64,000 nt of DNA. Origin: Elmis aenea. Lineage: Eukaryota; Arthropoda; Insecta; Coleoptera; Elmidae. Of the stretch, positions 22,301-37,758 are shown piece by piece (position 1 is the stretch's first letter; every line of letters begins with the position of its first letter). The notes beneath the pieces were generated by a model. It was given only the letters and a program-made list of their open reading frames with translations, was not told the DNA's origin and did no database searches. The stretch covers positions 104,001 to 168,000 of the forward strand of contig CANTFG010000250.1 in assembly GCA_947652605.1 (NCBI GenBank), written 5' to 3'. Made by a program: the position numbers and the translations under genes.

Positions 22301-24944
22301 TCTTAAAAATACCGTGCTTTAGTTAATACATATGTTCTTTGAGCGACTATTTCTAAACAATTTTAATTATTGATTTGTATATCACAGGAACAGTTTATCC
22401 ATCGCCTCTTTACAGGAATACAATTGTTTTGCATATGTCTTTCAATGAGCTGGTTTTAATTTTTAATAATTTCCTAAAAATACCGTGCTTTAGTTAATAC
22501 ATATGTTCCTTGAGCGACTATTTCGAAACAATTTTAATTATTGATTTGTATATCACAGGAACAGTTTATCCATCGCCTCTTTACAGGAATACAATTGTTT
22601 TGCATATGTCTTTCAATGAGCTGGTTTTAATTTTTAATAATTTCCCAAAAATACTTTGCTTTAGTTAATACATATGTTCCTTGAGCGACTATTTCTAAAC
22701 AATTTTAATTATTGATTTGTATATCACAGGAACAGTTTATCCATCGCCTCTTTACAGGAATACAATTGTTTTGCATATGTCTTTCAATGAGCTGGTTTTA
22801 ATTTTTAATAATTTCCTAAAAATACCGTGCATTAGTTAATACATATGTTCTTTGAGCGACTATTTCTGAACAATTTTAATTATTGATTTGTATGTATATC
22901 ACAGGAACAGTTTATCCATCGCCTCTTTACATGAATACAATTGTTTTGCATATGTCTTTCAATGAGCTGGTTTTAATTTTTAATAATTTCCTAAAAATAC
23001 CGTGCTTTAGTTAATACATATGTTCCTTGGGCGACTATTTCGAAACAATTTCAATTATTGATTTGTATATGACAAGAACAGTTTATCCATCGCCTCTTTA
23101 CATGAATACAATTGTTTTGCATATGTCTTTCAATGAGCTGGTTTTAATTTTTTATAATTTCCTAAAAATACCGTGCATTAGTTAATACATATGTTCCTTG
23201 TGCGACTATTTCGAAACAATTTCAATTATTGATTTGTATATCACAGGAACAGTTTATCTATCGCCTCTTTACATGAATACAATTGTTTTGCATATGTCTT
23301 TCAATGAGCTGGTTTTAATTTTTAATAATTTCCTAAAAATACCGTGCATTAGTTAATACATATGTTCCTTGAGCGACTATTTCTAAACAATTTTAATTAT
23401 TGATTTGTATATGACAGGAACAGTATATCCATCGCCTCTTTACATGAACACAATTGTTTTGCATATGTCCTTCAATGAGCTGGTTTTAATTTTTAATAAT
23501 TTCCTAAAAATACCGTGCTTTAGTTAATACATATGTTCCTTGAGCGACTATTTCGAAACAATTTTAATTATTGATTTGTATATCACAGGAACAGTTTATC
23601 CATCGCCTCTTTACATGAATACAATTGTTTTGCATATGTCTTTCAATGAGCTGGTTTTAATTTTTAATAATTTCCTAAAAATACCGTGCTTTAGTTAATA
23701 CATATGTTCCTTGAGCGACTATTTCGAAACAATTTTAATTATTGATTTGTATATCACAGGAACAGTTTATCCATCGCCTCTTTACATGAATACAATTGTT
23801 TTGCATATGTCTTTCAATGAGCTGGTTTTAATTTTTAATAATTTCCTAAAAATACCGTGCTTTAGTTAATACATATGTTCCTTGAGCGACTATTTCTAAA
23901 CAATTTTAATTATTGATTTGTATATGACAGGAACAGTTTATCCATTGCCTCTTTACATGAATACAATTGTTATGCATATGTCTTTCAATGAGCTGGTTTT
24001 AATTTTTAATAATTTCCTAAAAATACCGTGCTTTAGTTAATACATATGTTCCTTGAGCGACTATTTCTAAACAATTTTAATTATTGATTTGTATATCACA
24101 GGAACAGTTTATCCATCGCCTCTTTACATGAATAAAATTGTTTTGCATATGTCTTTCAATGAGCTGGTTTTAATTTTTAATAATTTCCTAAAAATACCGT
24201 GCTTTAGTTAATACATATGTTCCTTGAGCGACTATTTCGAAACAATTTTAATTATTGATTTGTATATCACAGGAACAGTTTATCCATCGCCTCTTTACAT
24301 GAATACAATTGTTTTGCATATGTCTTTCAATGAGCTGGTTTTAATTTTTAATAATTTCCTAAAAATACCGTGCTTTAGTTAATACATATGTTCCTTGAGC
24401 GACTATTTCTGAACAATTTTAATTATTGATTTGTATGTCACAGAAACAGTTTATCCAACGCCTCTTTACATGAATACAATTGTTTTGCATATGTCTTTCA
24501 ATGAGCTGGTATTAATTTTTAATAATTTCCTAAAAATACCGTGCTTTAGTTAATACATATGTTCCTTGAGCGACTATTTCTAAACAATTTTAATTATTGA
24601 TTTGTATATCACAGGAACAGTTTATCCATCGCCTCTTTACAGGAATATAATTGTTTTGCATATGTCTTTCAATGAGCTGGTTTTAATTTTTAATAATTTC
24701 CTAAAAATACCGTGCTTTAGTTAATACATATGTTCCTTGAGCGACTATTTCTAAACAATTTTAATTATTGATTTGTATTTCACAGGAACAGTTTATCCAT
24801 CGCCTCTTTACAGGAATACAATTGTTTTGCATATGTCTTTCAATGAGCTGGTTTTAATTTTTAATAATTTCCTAAAAATACCGTGCATTAGTTAATACAT
24901 ATGTTCTTTGAGCGACTATTTCTGAACAATTTTAATTATTGATT

Positions 24945-27900
24945 TGTATGTATATCACAGGAACAGTTTATCCATCGCCTCTTTACATGAATACAATTGT
25001 TTTGCATATGTCTTTCAATGAGCTGGTTTTAATTTTTAATAATTTCCTAAAAATACCGTGCTTTAGTTAATACATATGTTCCTTGTGCGACTATTTCGAA
25101 ACAATTTCAATTATTGATTTGTATATGACAGGAACAGTTTATCCATCGCCTCTTTACATGAATACAATTGTTTTGCAAATGTCTTTCAATGAGCTGGTTT
25201 TAATTTTTAATAATTTCCTAAAAATACCGTGCATTAGTTAATACATATGTTCCTTGTGCGACTATTTCGAAACAATTTCAATTATTGATTTGTATATCAC
25301 AGGAACAGTTTATCTATCGCCTCTTTACATGAATACAATTGTTTTGCATATGTCTTTCAATGAGCTGGTTTTAATTTTTAATAATTTCCTAAAAATACCG
25401 TGCTTTAGTTAATACATATGTTCCTTGAGCGACTATTTCTGAACAATTTTAATTATTGATTTGTATATCACAGAAACAGTTTATCCATCGCCTCTTTACA
25501 GGAATACAATTGTTTTGCATATGTTTTTCAATGAGCTGGTTTTAATTTTTAATAATTTCCTAAAAATACCGTGCTTTAGTTAATACATATGTTCCTTGAG
25601 CGACTATTTCTGAACAATTTTAATTATTGATTTGTATATCACAGAAACAGTTTATCCATCGCCTCTTTACATGAATACAATTGTTTTGCATATGTCTTTC
25701 AAAGAGCTGGTTTTAATTTTTACTAATTTCCTAAAAATACCGTGCTTTAGTTAATACATATGTTCCTTGTGCGACTATTTCGAAACAATTTCAATTATTG
25801 ATTTGTATATGACAGGAACAGTTTATCCATCGCCTTTTTACATGAATAAAATTGTTTTGCATATGTCTTTCAATGAGCTGGTTTTAATTTTTAATAATTT
25901 CCTAAAAATACCGTGCTTTAGTTAATACATATGTTCCTTGTGCGACTATTTTGAAACAATTTCAATTATTGATTTGTATATGACAGGAACAGTTTATCCA
26001 TCGCTTCTTTACATGAATACAATTGTTTTGCATATGTCTTTCAATGAGCTGGTTTTATTGTTTAATAATTTCCTAAAAATACCGTGCTTTAGTTAATACA
26101 TATGTTCCTTGAGCGACTATTTCTAAACAATTTTAATTATTGATTTGTATATGACAGGAACAGTTTATCCATCGCCTTTTTACATGAATAAAATTGTTTT
26201 GCATATGTCTTTCAATGAGCTGGTTTTAATTTTTAATAATTTCCTAAAAATACCGTGCTTTAGTTAATACATATGTTCCTTGAGCGACTATTTCTAAACA
26301 ATTTTAATTATTGATTTGTATATGACAGGAACAGTTTATCCATTGCCTCTTTACATGAATACAATTGTTTTGCATATGTCTTTCAATGAGCTGGTTTTAA
26401 TTTTTAATAATTTCCTAAAAATACCGTGCTTTAGTTAATACATATGTTCCTTGAGCGACTATTTCTAAACAATTTTAATTATTGATTTGTATATCACAGG
26501 AACAGTTTATCCATCGCCTCTTTACATGAATAAAATTGTTTTGCATATGTCTTTCAATGAGCTGGTTTTAATTTTTAATAATTTCCTAAAAATACCGTGC
26601 TTTAGTTAATACATATGTTCCTTGAGCGACTATTTCGAAACAATTTTAATTATTGATTTGTATATCACAGGAACAGTTTATCCATCGCCTCTTTACATGA
26701 ATACAATTGTTTTGCATATGTCTTTCAATGAGCTGGTATTAATTTTTAATAATTTCCTAAAAATACCGTGCTTTAGTTAATACATATGTTCCTTGAGCGA
26801 CTATTTCTGAACAATTTTAATTATTGATTTGTATGTCACAGAAACAGTTTATCCATCGCCTCTTTACATGAATACAATTGTTTTGCATATGTCTTTCAAT
26901 GAGCTGGTATTAATTTTTAATAATTTCCTAAAAATACCGTGCTTTAGTTAATACATATGTTCCTTGAGCGACTATTTCTAAACAATTTTAATTATTGATT
27001 TGTATATCACAGGAACAGTTTATCCATCGCCTCTTTACAGGAATACAATTGTTTTGCATATGTCTTTCAATGAGCTGGTTTTAATTTTTAATAATTTCCT
27101 AAAAATACCGTGCTTTAGTTAATACATATGTTCCTTGAGCGACTATTTCGAAACAATTTTAATTATTGATTTGTATATCACAGGAACAGTTTATCCATCG
27201 CCTCTTTACAGGAATACAATTGTTTTGCATATGTCTTTCAATGAGCTGGTTTTAATTTTTAATAATTTCCTAAAAATACCGTGCATTAGTTAATACATAT
27301 GTTCTTTGAGCGACTATTTCTGAACAATTTTAATTATTGATTTGTATGTATATCACAGGAACAGTTTATCCATCGCCTCTTTACATGAATACAATTGTTT
27401 TGCATATGTCTTTCAATGAGCTGGTTTTAATTTTTAATAATTTCCTAAAAATACCGTGCTTTAGTTAATACATATGTTCCTTGTGCGACTATTTCGAAAC
27501 AATTTCAATTATTGATTTGTATATGACAGGAACAGTTTATCCATCGCCTCTTTACATGAATACAATTGTTTTGCATATGTCTTTCAATGAGCTGGTTTTA
27601 ATTTTTAATAATTTCCTAAAAATACCGTGCTTTAGTTAATACATATGTTCCTTGAGCGACTATTTCTGAACAATTTTAATTATTGATTTGTATATCACAG
27701 AAACAGTTTATCCATCGCCTCTTTACAGGAATACAATTGTTTTGCATATGTTTTTCAATGAGCTGGTTTTAATTTTTAATAATTTCCTAAAAATACCGTG
27801 CTTTAGTTAATACATATGTTCCTTGAGCGACTATTTCTGAACAATTTTAATTATTGATTTGTATATCACAGAAACAGTTTATCCATCGCCTCTTTACATG

Positions 27901-30720
27901 AATACAATTGTTTTGCATATGTCTTTTAAAGAGCTGGTTTTAATTTTTACTAATTTCCTAAAAATACCGTGCTTTAGTTAATACATATGTTCCTTGTGCG
28001 ACTATTTCGAAACAATTTCAATTATTGATTTGTATATGACAGGAACAGTTTATCCATCGCCTTTTTACATGAATAAAATTGTTTTGCATATGTCTTTCAA
28101 TGAGCTGGTTTTAATTTTTAATAATTTCCTAAAAATACCGTGCTTTAGTTAATACATATGTTCCTTGTGCGACTATTTTGAAACAATTTCAATTATTGAT
28201 TTGTATATGACAGGAACAGTTTATCCATCGCTTCTTTACATGAATACAATTGTTTTGCATATGTCTTTCAATGAGCTGGTTTTATTATTTAATAATTTCC
28301 TAAAAATACCGTGCTTTAGTTAATACATATGTTCCTTGAGCGACTATTTCTAAACAATTTTAATTATTGATTTGTATATCACAGAAACAGTTTATCCATC
28401 GCCTCTTTACATGAATACAATTGTTTTGCATATGTCTTTCAATGAGCTGGTATTAATTTTTAATAATTTCCTAAAAATACCGTGCTTTAGTTAATACATA
28501 TGTTCCTTGTGCGACTATTTCGAAACAATTTCAATTATTGATTTGTATATGACAGGAACAGTTTATCCATCGCCTCTTTACATGAATACAATTGTTTTGC
28601 ATATGTCTTTCAAAGAGCTGGTTTTAATTTTTAATAATTTCCTAAAAATACCGTGCTTTAGTTAATACATATGTTCCTTTAGCGACTATTTCTAAACAAT
28701 TTTAATTATTGATTTGTATATCACAGGAACAGTTTATCCATCGCCTCTTTACAGGAATACATTTGTTTTGCATATGTCTTTCAATGAGCTGGTTTTAATT
28801 TTTAATAATTTCCTAAAAATACCGTGCTTTAGTTAATACATATGTTCCTTGGGCGACTATTTCTAAACGATTTTAATTATTGATTTGTATATCACAGGAA
28901 CAGTTTATCCATCGCCTCTTTACATGAATACAATTGTTTTGCATATGTCTTTCAATGAGCTGGTTTTAATTTTTAATAATTTCCTAAAAATACCGTGCTT
29001 TAGTTAATACATATGTTCCTTGAGCGACTATTTCTAAACAATTTTAATTATTGATTTGTATATCACAGGAACAGTTTATCCATCGCCTCTTTACATGAAT
29101 ACAATTGTTTTGCATATGTCTTTCAATGAGCTGGCATTAATTTTTAATAATTTCCTAAAAATACCGTGCTTTAGTTAATACATATGTTCCTTGTGCGACT
29201 ATTTCGAAACAATTTCAATTATTGATTTGTATATGACAGGAACAGTTTATCCATCGCCTCTTTACATGAATACAATTGTTTTGCATATGTCTTTCAATGA
29301 GCTGGTTTTAATTTTTAATAATTTCCTAAAAATACCGTGCTTTAGTTAATACATATGTTCCTTGAGCGACTGTTTCTAAACAATTTTAATTATTGATTTG
29401 TATATCACAGGAACAGTTTATCCATCGCCTCTTTACAGGAATACAATTTTTTTGCATATGTCTTTCAATGAGCTGGTTTTAATTTTTAATAATTTCCTAA
29501 AAATACCGTGCATTAGTTAATACATATGTTCCTTGAGCGACTATTTCTGAACAATTTTAATTATTGATTTGTATATCACAGGAACAGTTTATCCATCGCC
29601 TCTTTACATGAATACAATGGTTTTGCATATGTCTTTCAATGAGCTGGTTTTAATTTTTAATAATTTCCTAAAAATACCGTGCTTTAGTTAATACATATGT
29701 TCCTTGAGCGACTATTTCTAAACAATTTTAATTATTGATTTGTATATCACAGGAACAGTTTATCCATCGCCTCTTTACAGGAATACAATGGTTTTGCATA
29801 TGTCTTTCAATGAGCTGGTTTTAATTTTTAATAATTTCCTAAAAATACCGTGCTTTAGTTAATACATATGTTCCTTGAGCGACTTTTTCTAAACAATTTT
29901 AATTATTGATTTGTATATCACAGGAACAGTTTATCCATCGCCTCTTTACAGGAATACAATTGTTTTGCATATGTCTTTCAATGAGCTGGTTTTAATTTTT
30001 AATAATTTCCCAAAAATACCTTGCTTTAGTTAATACATATGTTCCTTGAGCGACTATTTCTAAACAATTTTAATTATTGATTTGTATATCACAGGAACAG
30101 TTTATCCATCGCCTCTTTACAGGAATACAATTGTTTTGCATATGTCTTTCAATGAGCTGGTTTTAATTTTTAATAATTTCCTAAAAATACCGTGCATTAG
30201 TTAATACATATGTTCTTTGAGCGACTATTTCTGAACAATTTTAATTATTGATTTGTATGTATATCACAGGAACAGTTTATCCATCGCCTCTTTACATGAA
30301 TACAATTGTTTTGCATATGTCTTTCAATGAGCTGGTTTTAATTTTTAATAATTTCCTAAAAATACCGTGCATTAGTTAATACATATGTTCCTTGGGCGAC
30401 TATTTCGAAACAATTTCAATTATTGATTTGTATATGACAAGAACAGTTTATCCATCGCCTCTTTACATGAATACAATTGTTTTGCATATGTCTTTCAATG
30501 AGCTGGTTTTAATTTTTAATAATTTCCTAAAAATACCGTGCATTAGTTAATACATATGTTCCTTGTGCGACTATTTCGAAACAATTTCAATTATTGATTT
30601 GTATATCACAGGAACAGTTTATCTATCGCCTCTTTACATGAATACAATTGTTTTGCATATGTCTTTCAATGAGCTGGTTTTAATTTTTAATAATTTCCTA
30701 AAAATACCGTGCATTAGTTA
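24945..30720 (+). repeat. Further diverged copies of the 24-monomer block
   Basis: The 4-bp-insertion monomer recurs at 24945 and 27343, 2,398 bp apart (14 monomers + 4), and the monomers that follow repeat the same series: gtgcgac, ctgaac with gtttttcaatg, the caaagag/tttttacta monomer (25598 and 27825), aaaattg, and gtgcgactatttt. From about 27.3 to 30.7 kb the order closely follows the 24-monomer unit (tacatttg, gggcgac with aacgatt, ggcattaa, gactgtttct, aatgg, cccaaaaatacc, tgtatgtatatc, gacaagaacag), with a few monomers missing. This looks like an older or rearranged third copy. Confidence 0.75.
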
Positions 30721-32958
30721 ATACATATGTTCCTTGAGCGACTATTTCGAAACAATTTTAATTATTGATTTGTATATCACAGGAACAGTTTATCCATCGC
30801 CTCTTTACATGAATATAATTGTTTTGCATATGTCTTTCAATGAGCTGGTTTTAATTTTTAATAATTTCCTAAAAATACCGTGCTTTAGTTAATACATATG
30901 TTCCTTGAGCGACTATTTCTAAACAATTTTAATTATTGATTTGTATATGACAGGAACAGTATATCCATCGCCTCTTTACATGAATACAATTGTTTTGCAT
31001 ATGTCTTTCAATAAGCTGGTTTTAATTTTTAATAATTTCCTAAAAATACCGTGCTTTAGTTAATACATATGTTCCTTGAGCGACTATTTCGAAACAATTT
31101 TAATTATTGATTTGTATATCACAGGAACAGTTTATTTATCGCCTCTTTACATGAATACAATTGTTTTGCATATGTCTTTCAATGAGCTGGTTTTAATTTT
31201 TAATAATTTCCTAAAAATACCGTGCTTTAGTTAATACATATGTTCCTTGAGCGACTATTTCGAAACAATTTTAATTATTGATTTGTATATCACAGGAACA
31301 GTTTATCCATCGCCTCTTTACATGAATACAATTGTTTTGCATATGTCTTTCAATGAGCTGGTTTTAATTTTTAATAATTTCCTAAAAATACCGTGCTTTA
31401 GTTAATACATATGTTCCTTGAGCGACTATTTCTAAACAATTTTAATTATTGATTTGTATATGACAGGAGCAGTTTATCCATTGCCTCTTTACATGAATAC
31501 AATTGTTTTGCATATGTCTTTCAATGAACTGGTTTTAATTTTTAATAATTTCCTAAAAATACCGTGCTTTAGTTAATACATATGTTCCTTGAGCGACTAT
31601 TTCTAAACAATTTTAATTATTGATTTGTATATCACAGGAACAGTTTATCCATCGCCTCTTTACATGAATAAAATTGTTTTGCATATGTCTTTCAATGAGC
31701 TGGTTTTAATTTTTAATAATTTCCTAAAAATACCGTGCTTTAGTTAATACATATGTTCCTTGAGCGACTATTTCGAAACAATTTTAATTATTGATTTGTA
31801 TATCACAGGAACAGTTTATCCATCGCCTCTTTACATGAATACAATTGTTTTGCATATGTCTTTCAATGAGCTGGTTTTAATTTTTAATAATTTCCTAAAA
31901 ATACCGTGCTTTAGTTAATACATATGTTCCTTGAGCGACTATTTCTGAACAATTTTAATTATTGATTTGTATGTCACAGAAACAGTTTATCCATCGCCTC
32001 TTTACATGAATACAATTGTTTTGCATATGTCTTTCAATGAGCTGGTATTAATTTTTAATAATTTCCTAAAAATACCGTGCTTTAGTTAATACATATGTTC
32101 CTTGAGCGACTATTTCTAAACAATTTTAATTATTGATTTGTATATCACAGGAACAGTTTATCCATCGCCTCTTTACAGGAATACAATTGTTTTGCATATG
32201 TCTTTCAATGAGCTGGCAATAATTTTTAATAATTTCCTAAAAATACCGTGCTTTAGTTAATACATATGTTCCTTGTGCGACTATTTCGAAACAATTTCAA
32301 TTATTGATTTGTATATGACAGGAACAGTTTATCCATCGCCTCTTTACATGAATACAATTGTTTTGCATATGTCTTTCAATGAGCTGGTTTTAATTTTTAA
32401 TAATTTCCTAAAAATACCGTGCTTTAGTTAATACATATGTTCCTTGAGCGACTGTTTCTAAACAATTTTAATTATTGATTTGTATATCACAGGAACAGTT
32501 TATCCATCGCCTCTTTACAGGAATACAATTTTTTTGCATATGTCTTTCAATGAGCTGGTTTTAATTTTTAATAATTTCCTAAAAATACCGTGCTTTAGTT
32601 AATACATATGTTCCTTGAGCGACTATTTCTAAACAATTTTAATTATTGATTTGTATATCACAGGAACAGTTTATCCATCGCCTCTTTACATGAATACAAT
32701 GGTTTTGCATATGTCTTTCAATGAGCTGGTTTTAATTTTTAATAATTTCCTAAAAATACCGTGCTTTAGTTAATACATATGTTCCTTGAGCGACTATTTC
32801 TAAACAATTTTAATTATTGATTTGTATATCACAGGAACAGTTTATCCATCGCCTCTTTACAGGAATACAATTGTTTTGCATATGTCTTTCAATGAGCTGG
32901 TTTTAATTTTTAATAATTTCCCAAAAATACCTTGCTTTAGTTAATACATATGTTCTTT

Positions 32959-34676
32959 GAGCGACTATTTCTGAACAATTTTAATTATTGATTTGTATGT
33001 ATATCACAGGAACAGTTTATCCATCGCCTCTTTACATGAATACAATTGTTTTGCATATGTCTTTCAATGAGCTGGTTTTAAGTTTTAATAATTTCCTAAA
33101 AATACCGTGCTTTAGTTAATACATATGTTCCTTGGGCGACTATTTCGAAACAATTTCAATTATTGATTTGTATATGACAAGAACAGTTTATACATCGCCT
33201 CTTTACATGAATACAATTGTTTTGCATATGTCTTTCAATGAGCTGGTTTTAATTTTTAATAATTTCCTAAAAATACCGTGCATTAGTTAATACATATGTT
33301 CCTTGAGCGACTATTTCGAAACCATTTTAATTATTGATTTGTATATCACAGGAACAGTTTATCCATCGCCTCTTTACATGAATACAATGGTTTTGCATAT
33401 GTCTTTCAATGAGCTGGTTTTAATTTTTAATAATTTCCTAAAAATACCGTGCTTTAGTTAATACATATGTTCCTTGAGCGACTATTTCTAAACAATTTTA
33501 ATTATTGATTTGTATATCACAGGAACAGTTTATCCATCGCCTCTTTACAGGAATACAATTGTTTTGCATATGTCTTTCAATGAGCTGGTTTTAATTTTTA
33601 ATAATTTCCCAAAAATACCTTGCTTTAGTTAATACATATGTTCCTTGAGCGACTATTTCTAAACAATTTTAATTATTGATTTGTATATCACAGGAACAGT
33701 TTATCCATCGCCTCTTTACAGGAATACAATTGTTTTGCATATGTCTTTCAATGAGCTGGTTTTAATTTTTAATAATTTCCTAAAAATACCGTGCATTAGT
33801 TAATACATATGTTCTTTGAGCGACTATTTCTGAACAATTTTAATTATTGATTTGTATGTATATCACAGGAACAGTTTATCCATCGCCTCTTTACATGAAT
33901 ACAATTGTTTTGCATATGTCTTTCAATGAGCTGGTTTTAAGTTTTAATAATTTCCTAAAAATACCGTGCTTTAGTTAATACATATGTTCCTTGGGCGACT
34001 ATTTCGAAACAATTTCAATTATTGATTTGTATATGACAAGAACAGTTTATCCATCGCCTCTTTACATGAATACAATTGTTTTGCATATGTCTTTCAATGA
34101 GCTGGTTTTAATTTTTAATAATTTCCTAAAAATACCGTGCATTAGTTAATACATATGTTCCTTGAGCGACTATTTCGAAACCATTTTAATTATTGATTTG
34201 TATATCACAGGAACAGTTTATCCATCGCCTCTTTACATGAATACAATTGTTTTGCATATGTCTTTCAATGAGCTGGTTTTAATTTTTAATAATTTCCTAA
34301 AAATACCGTGCATTAGTTAATACATATGTTACTTGAGCGACTATTTCGAAACCATTTTAATTATTGATTTGTATATCACAGGAACAGTTTATCCATCGCC
34401 TCTTTACATGAATACAATTGTTTTGCATATGTCTTTCAATGAGCTGGTTTTAATTTTTAATAATTTCCTAAAAATACCGTGCTTTAGTTAATACATATGT
34501 TCCTTGAGCGACTATTTCTAAACAATTTTAATTATTGATTTGTATATGACAGGAACAGTATATCCATCGCCTCTTTACATGAATACAATTGTTTTGCATA
34601 TGTCTTTCAATGAGCTGGTTTTAATTTTTAATAATTTCCTAAAAATACCGTGCTTTAGTTAATACATATGTTCCTT
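32959..34676 (+). repeat. 5-monomer repeat (859 bp), partly conserved in the second period
   Basis: Two blocks begin with the same sequence: ttctttgag, the 4-bp insertion, and the rare ggttttaagttttaat, then gggcgac with gacaagaacag and gcattag, then cgaaaccatttta. They start at 32959 and 33818, an offset of 859 (5 x 171 + 4). Later monomers in the two blocks differ, so only about the first half is a clear duplicate. The third monomer (33305) appears chimeric. Confidence 0.72.
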
Positions 34677-36044
34677 GAGCGACTATTTCTAAACAATTTT
34701 AATTATTGATTTGTATATCACAGGAACAGTTTATCCATCGCCTCTTTACATGAATACAATTGTTTTGCATATGTCTTTCAAAGAGCTGGTTTTAATTTTT
34801 AATAATTTCCTAAAAATACCGTGCTTTAGTTAATACATATGTGCCTTGAGCGACTATTTCGAAACAATTTTAATTATTGATTTGTATATCACAGGAACAG
34901 TTTATCCATCGCCTCTTTACATGAATACAATTGTTTTGCATATGTCTTTCAATGAGCTGGTTTTAATTTTTAATAATTTCCTAAAAATACCGTGCTTTAG
35001 TTAATACATATGTTCCTTGAGCGACTATTTCTAAACAATTTTAATTATTGATTTGTATATGACAGGAACAGTTTATCCATTGCCTCTTTACATGAATACA
35101 ATTGTTTTGCATATGTCTTTCAATGAGCTGGTTTTAATTTTTAATAATTTCCTAAAAATACCGTGCTTTAGTTAATACATATGTTCCTTGAGCGACTATT
35201 TCTAAACAATTTTAATTATTGATTTGTATATCACAGGAACAGTTTATCCATCGCCTCTTTACATGAATAAAATTTTTTTGCATATGTCTTTCAATGAGCT
35301 GGTTTTAATTTTTAATAATTTCCTAAAAATACCGTGCTTTAGTTAATACATATGTTCCTTAAGCGACTATTTCGAAACAATTTTAATTATTGATTTGTAT
35401 ATCACAGGAACAGTTTATCCATCGCCTCTTTACATGAATACAATTGTTTTGCATATGTCTTTCAATGAGCTGGTTTTAATTTTTAATAATTTCCTAAAAA
35501 TACCGTGCTTTAGTTAATACATATGTTCCTTGAGCGACTATTTCTGAACAATTTTAATTATTGATTTGTATGTCACAGAAACAGTTTATCCATCGCCTCT
35601 TTACATGAATACAATTGTTTTGCATATGTCTTTCAATGAGCTGGTATTAATTTTTAATAATTTCCTAAAAATACCGTGCTTTAGTTAATACATATGTTCC
35701 TAGAGCGACTATTTCTAAACAATTTTAATTATTGATTTGTATATCACAGGAACAGTTTATCCATCGCCTCTTTACAGGAATACAATTGTTTTGCATATGT
35801 CTTTCAATGAGCTGGTTTTAATTTTTAATAATTTCCTAAAAATACCGTGCTTTAGTTAATACATATGTTCCTTGAGCGACTATTTCTAAACAATTTTAAT
35901 TATTGATTTGTATATCACAGGAACAGTTTATCCATCGCCTCTTTACAGGAATACAATTGTTTTGCATATGTCTTTCAATGAGCTGGTTTTAATTTTTAAT
36001 AATTTCCTAAAAATACCGTGCATTAGTTAATACATATGTTCTTT

Positions 36045-37758
36045 GAGCGACTATTTCTAAACAATTTTAATTATTGATTTGTATGTATATCACAGGAACA
36101 GTTTATCTATCGCCTCTTTACATGAATACAATTGTTTTGCATATGTCTTTCAATGAGCTGGTTTTAATTTTTAATAATTTCCTAAAAATACCGTGCTTTA
36201 GTTAATACATATGTTCCTTGAGCGACTATTTTTAAACAATTTTAATTATTGATTTGTATATCACAGGAACAGTTTATCCATCGCCTCTTTACATGAATAC
36301 AATTGTTTTGCATATGTCTTTCAATGAGCTGGTTTTAATTTTTAATAATTTCCTAAAAATACCGTGCTTTAGTTAATACATATGTTCCTTGAGCGACTAT
36401 TTCGAAACAATTTTAATTATTGATTTGTATATGACAGGAACAGTATATCCATCGCCTCTTTACATGAATACAATTGTTTTGCATATGTCTTTCAATGAGC
36501 TGGTTTTAATTTTTAATAATTTCCTAAAAATACCGTGCTTTAGTTAATACATATGTTCCTTGAGCGACTATTTCGAAACAATTTTAATTATTGATTTGTA
36601 TATCACAGGAACAGTTTATTTATCGCCTCTTTACATGAATACAATTGTTTTGCATATGTCTTTCAATGAGCTGGTTTTAATTTTTAATAATTTCCTAAAA
36701 ATACCGTGCTTTAGTTAATACATATGTTCCTTGAGCGACTATTTCGAAACAATTTTAATTATTGATTTGTATATCACAGGAACAGTTTATCCATCGCCTC
36801 TTTACATGAATACAATTGTTTTGCATATGTCTTTCAATGAGCTGGTTTTAATTTTTAATAATTTCCTAAAAATACCGTGCTTTAGTTAATACATATGTTC
36901 CTTGAGCGACTATTTCTAAACAATTTTAATTATTGATTTGTATATGACAGGAGCAGTTTATCCATTGCCTCTTTACATGAATACAATTGTTTTGCATATG
37001 TCTTTCAATGAGCTGGTTTTAATTTTTAATAATTTCCTAAAAATACCGTGCTTTAGTTAATACATATGTTCCTTGAGCGACTATTTCTAAACAATTTTAA
37101 TTATTGATTTGTATATCACAGGAACAGTTTATCCATCGCCTCTTTACATGAATAAAATTGTTTTGCATATGTCTTTCAATGAGCTGGTTTTAATTTTTAA
37201 TAATTTCCTAAAAATACCGTGCTTTAGTTAATACATATGTTCCTTGAGCGACTATTTCGAAACAATTTTAATTATTGATTTGTATATCACAGGAACAGTT
37301 TATCCATCGCCTCTTTACATGAATACAATTGTTTTGCATATGTCTTTCAATGAGCTGGTTTTAATTTTTAATAATTTCCTAAAAATACCGTGCTTTAGTT
37401 AATACATATGTTCCTTGAGCGACTATTTCTGAACAATTTTAATTATTAATTTGTATATCACAGGAACAGTTTATCCATCGCCTCTTTACAGGAATACAAT
37501 TGTTTTGCATATGTCTTTCAATGAGCTGGTTTTAATTTTTAATAATTTCCTAAAAATACCGTGCTTTAGTTAATACATATGTTCCTTGAGCGACTATTTC
37601 TAAACAATTTTAATTATTGATTTGTATATCACAGGAACAGTTTATCCATCGCCTCTTTACAGGAATACAATTGTTTTGCATATGTCTTTCAATGAGCTGG
37701 TTTTAATTTTTAATAATTTCCTAAAAATACCGTGCATTAGTTAATACATATGTTCTTT
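36045..37758 (+). repeat. 10-monomer higher-order repeat unit (1,714 bp)
   Basis: Starts with the ttctttgag plus 4-bp-insertion monomer. The next monomers carry, in order, cagtatatcc, tttatttatcg, plain cgaaac, gacaggagcag with ccattgcc, aaaattg, cgaaac, attaatttg with caggaatac, and caggaatac with gcattag. The next insertion monomer begins at 37759. The same series recurs near 30.9, 34.5, 42.2, 44.1, 46.0 and 51.7 kb. Confidence 0.82.

Larger units (their letters stand above)
17705..23347 (+). repeat. 24-monomer segmental duplication, copy B (carries the transposon)
   Basis: Second copy of the 4,111-bp unit, lengthened to about 5.6 kb by the 1,463-bp transposon and its duplicated TTAA. Left of the insertion, 17705-17893 equals 13594-13782; the match breaks at 13593 (g) versus 17704 (a). 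On the right the match to copy A ends at 17769/23347, with gctttag in A and gcattag in B. The exchange between units therefore lies in 17705-17769. The left 189 bp overlap the copy A description because that stretch matches both units. Confidence 0.9.
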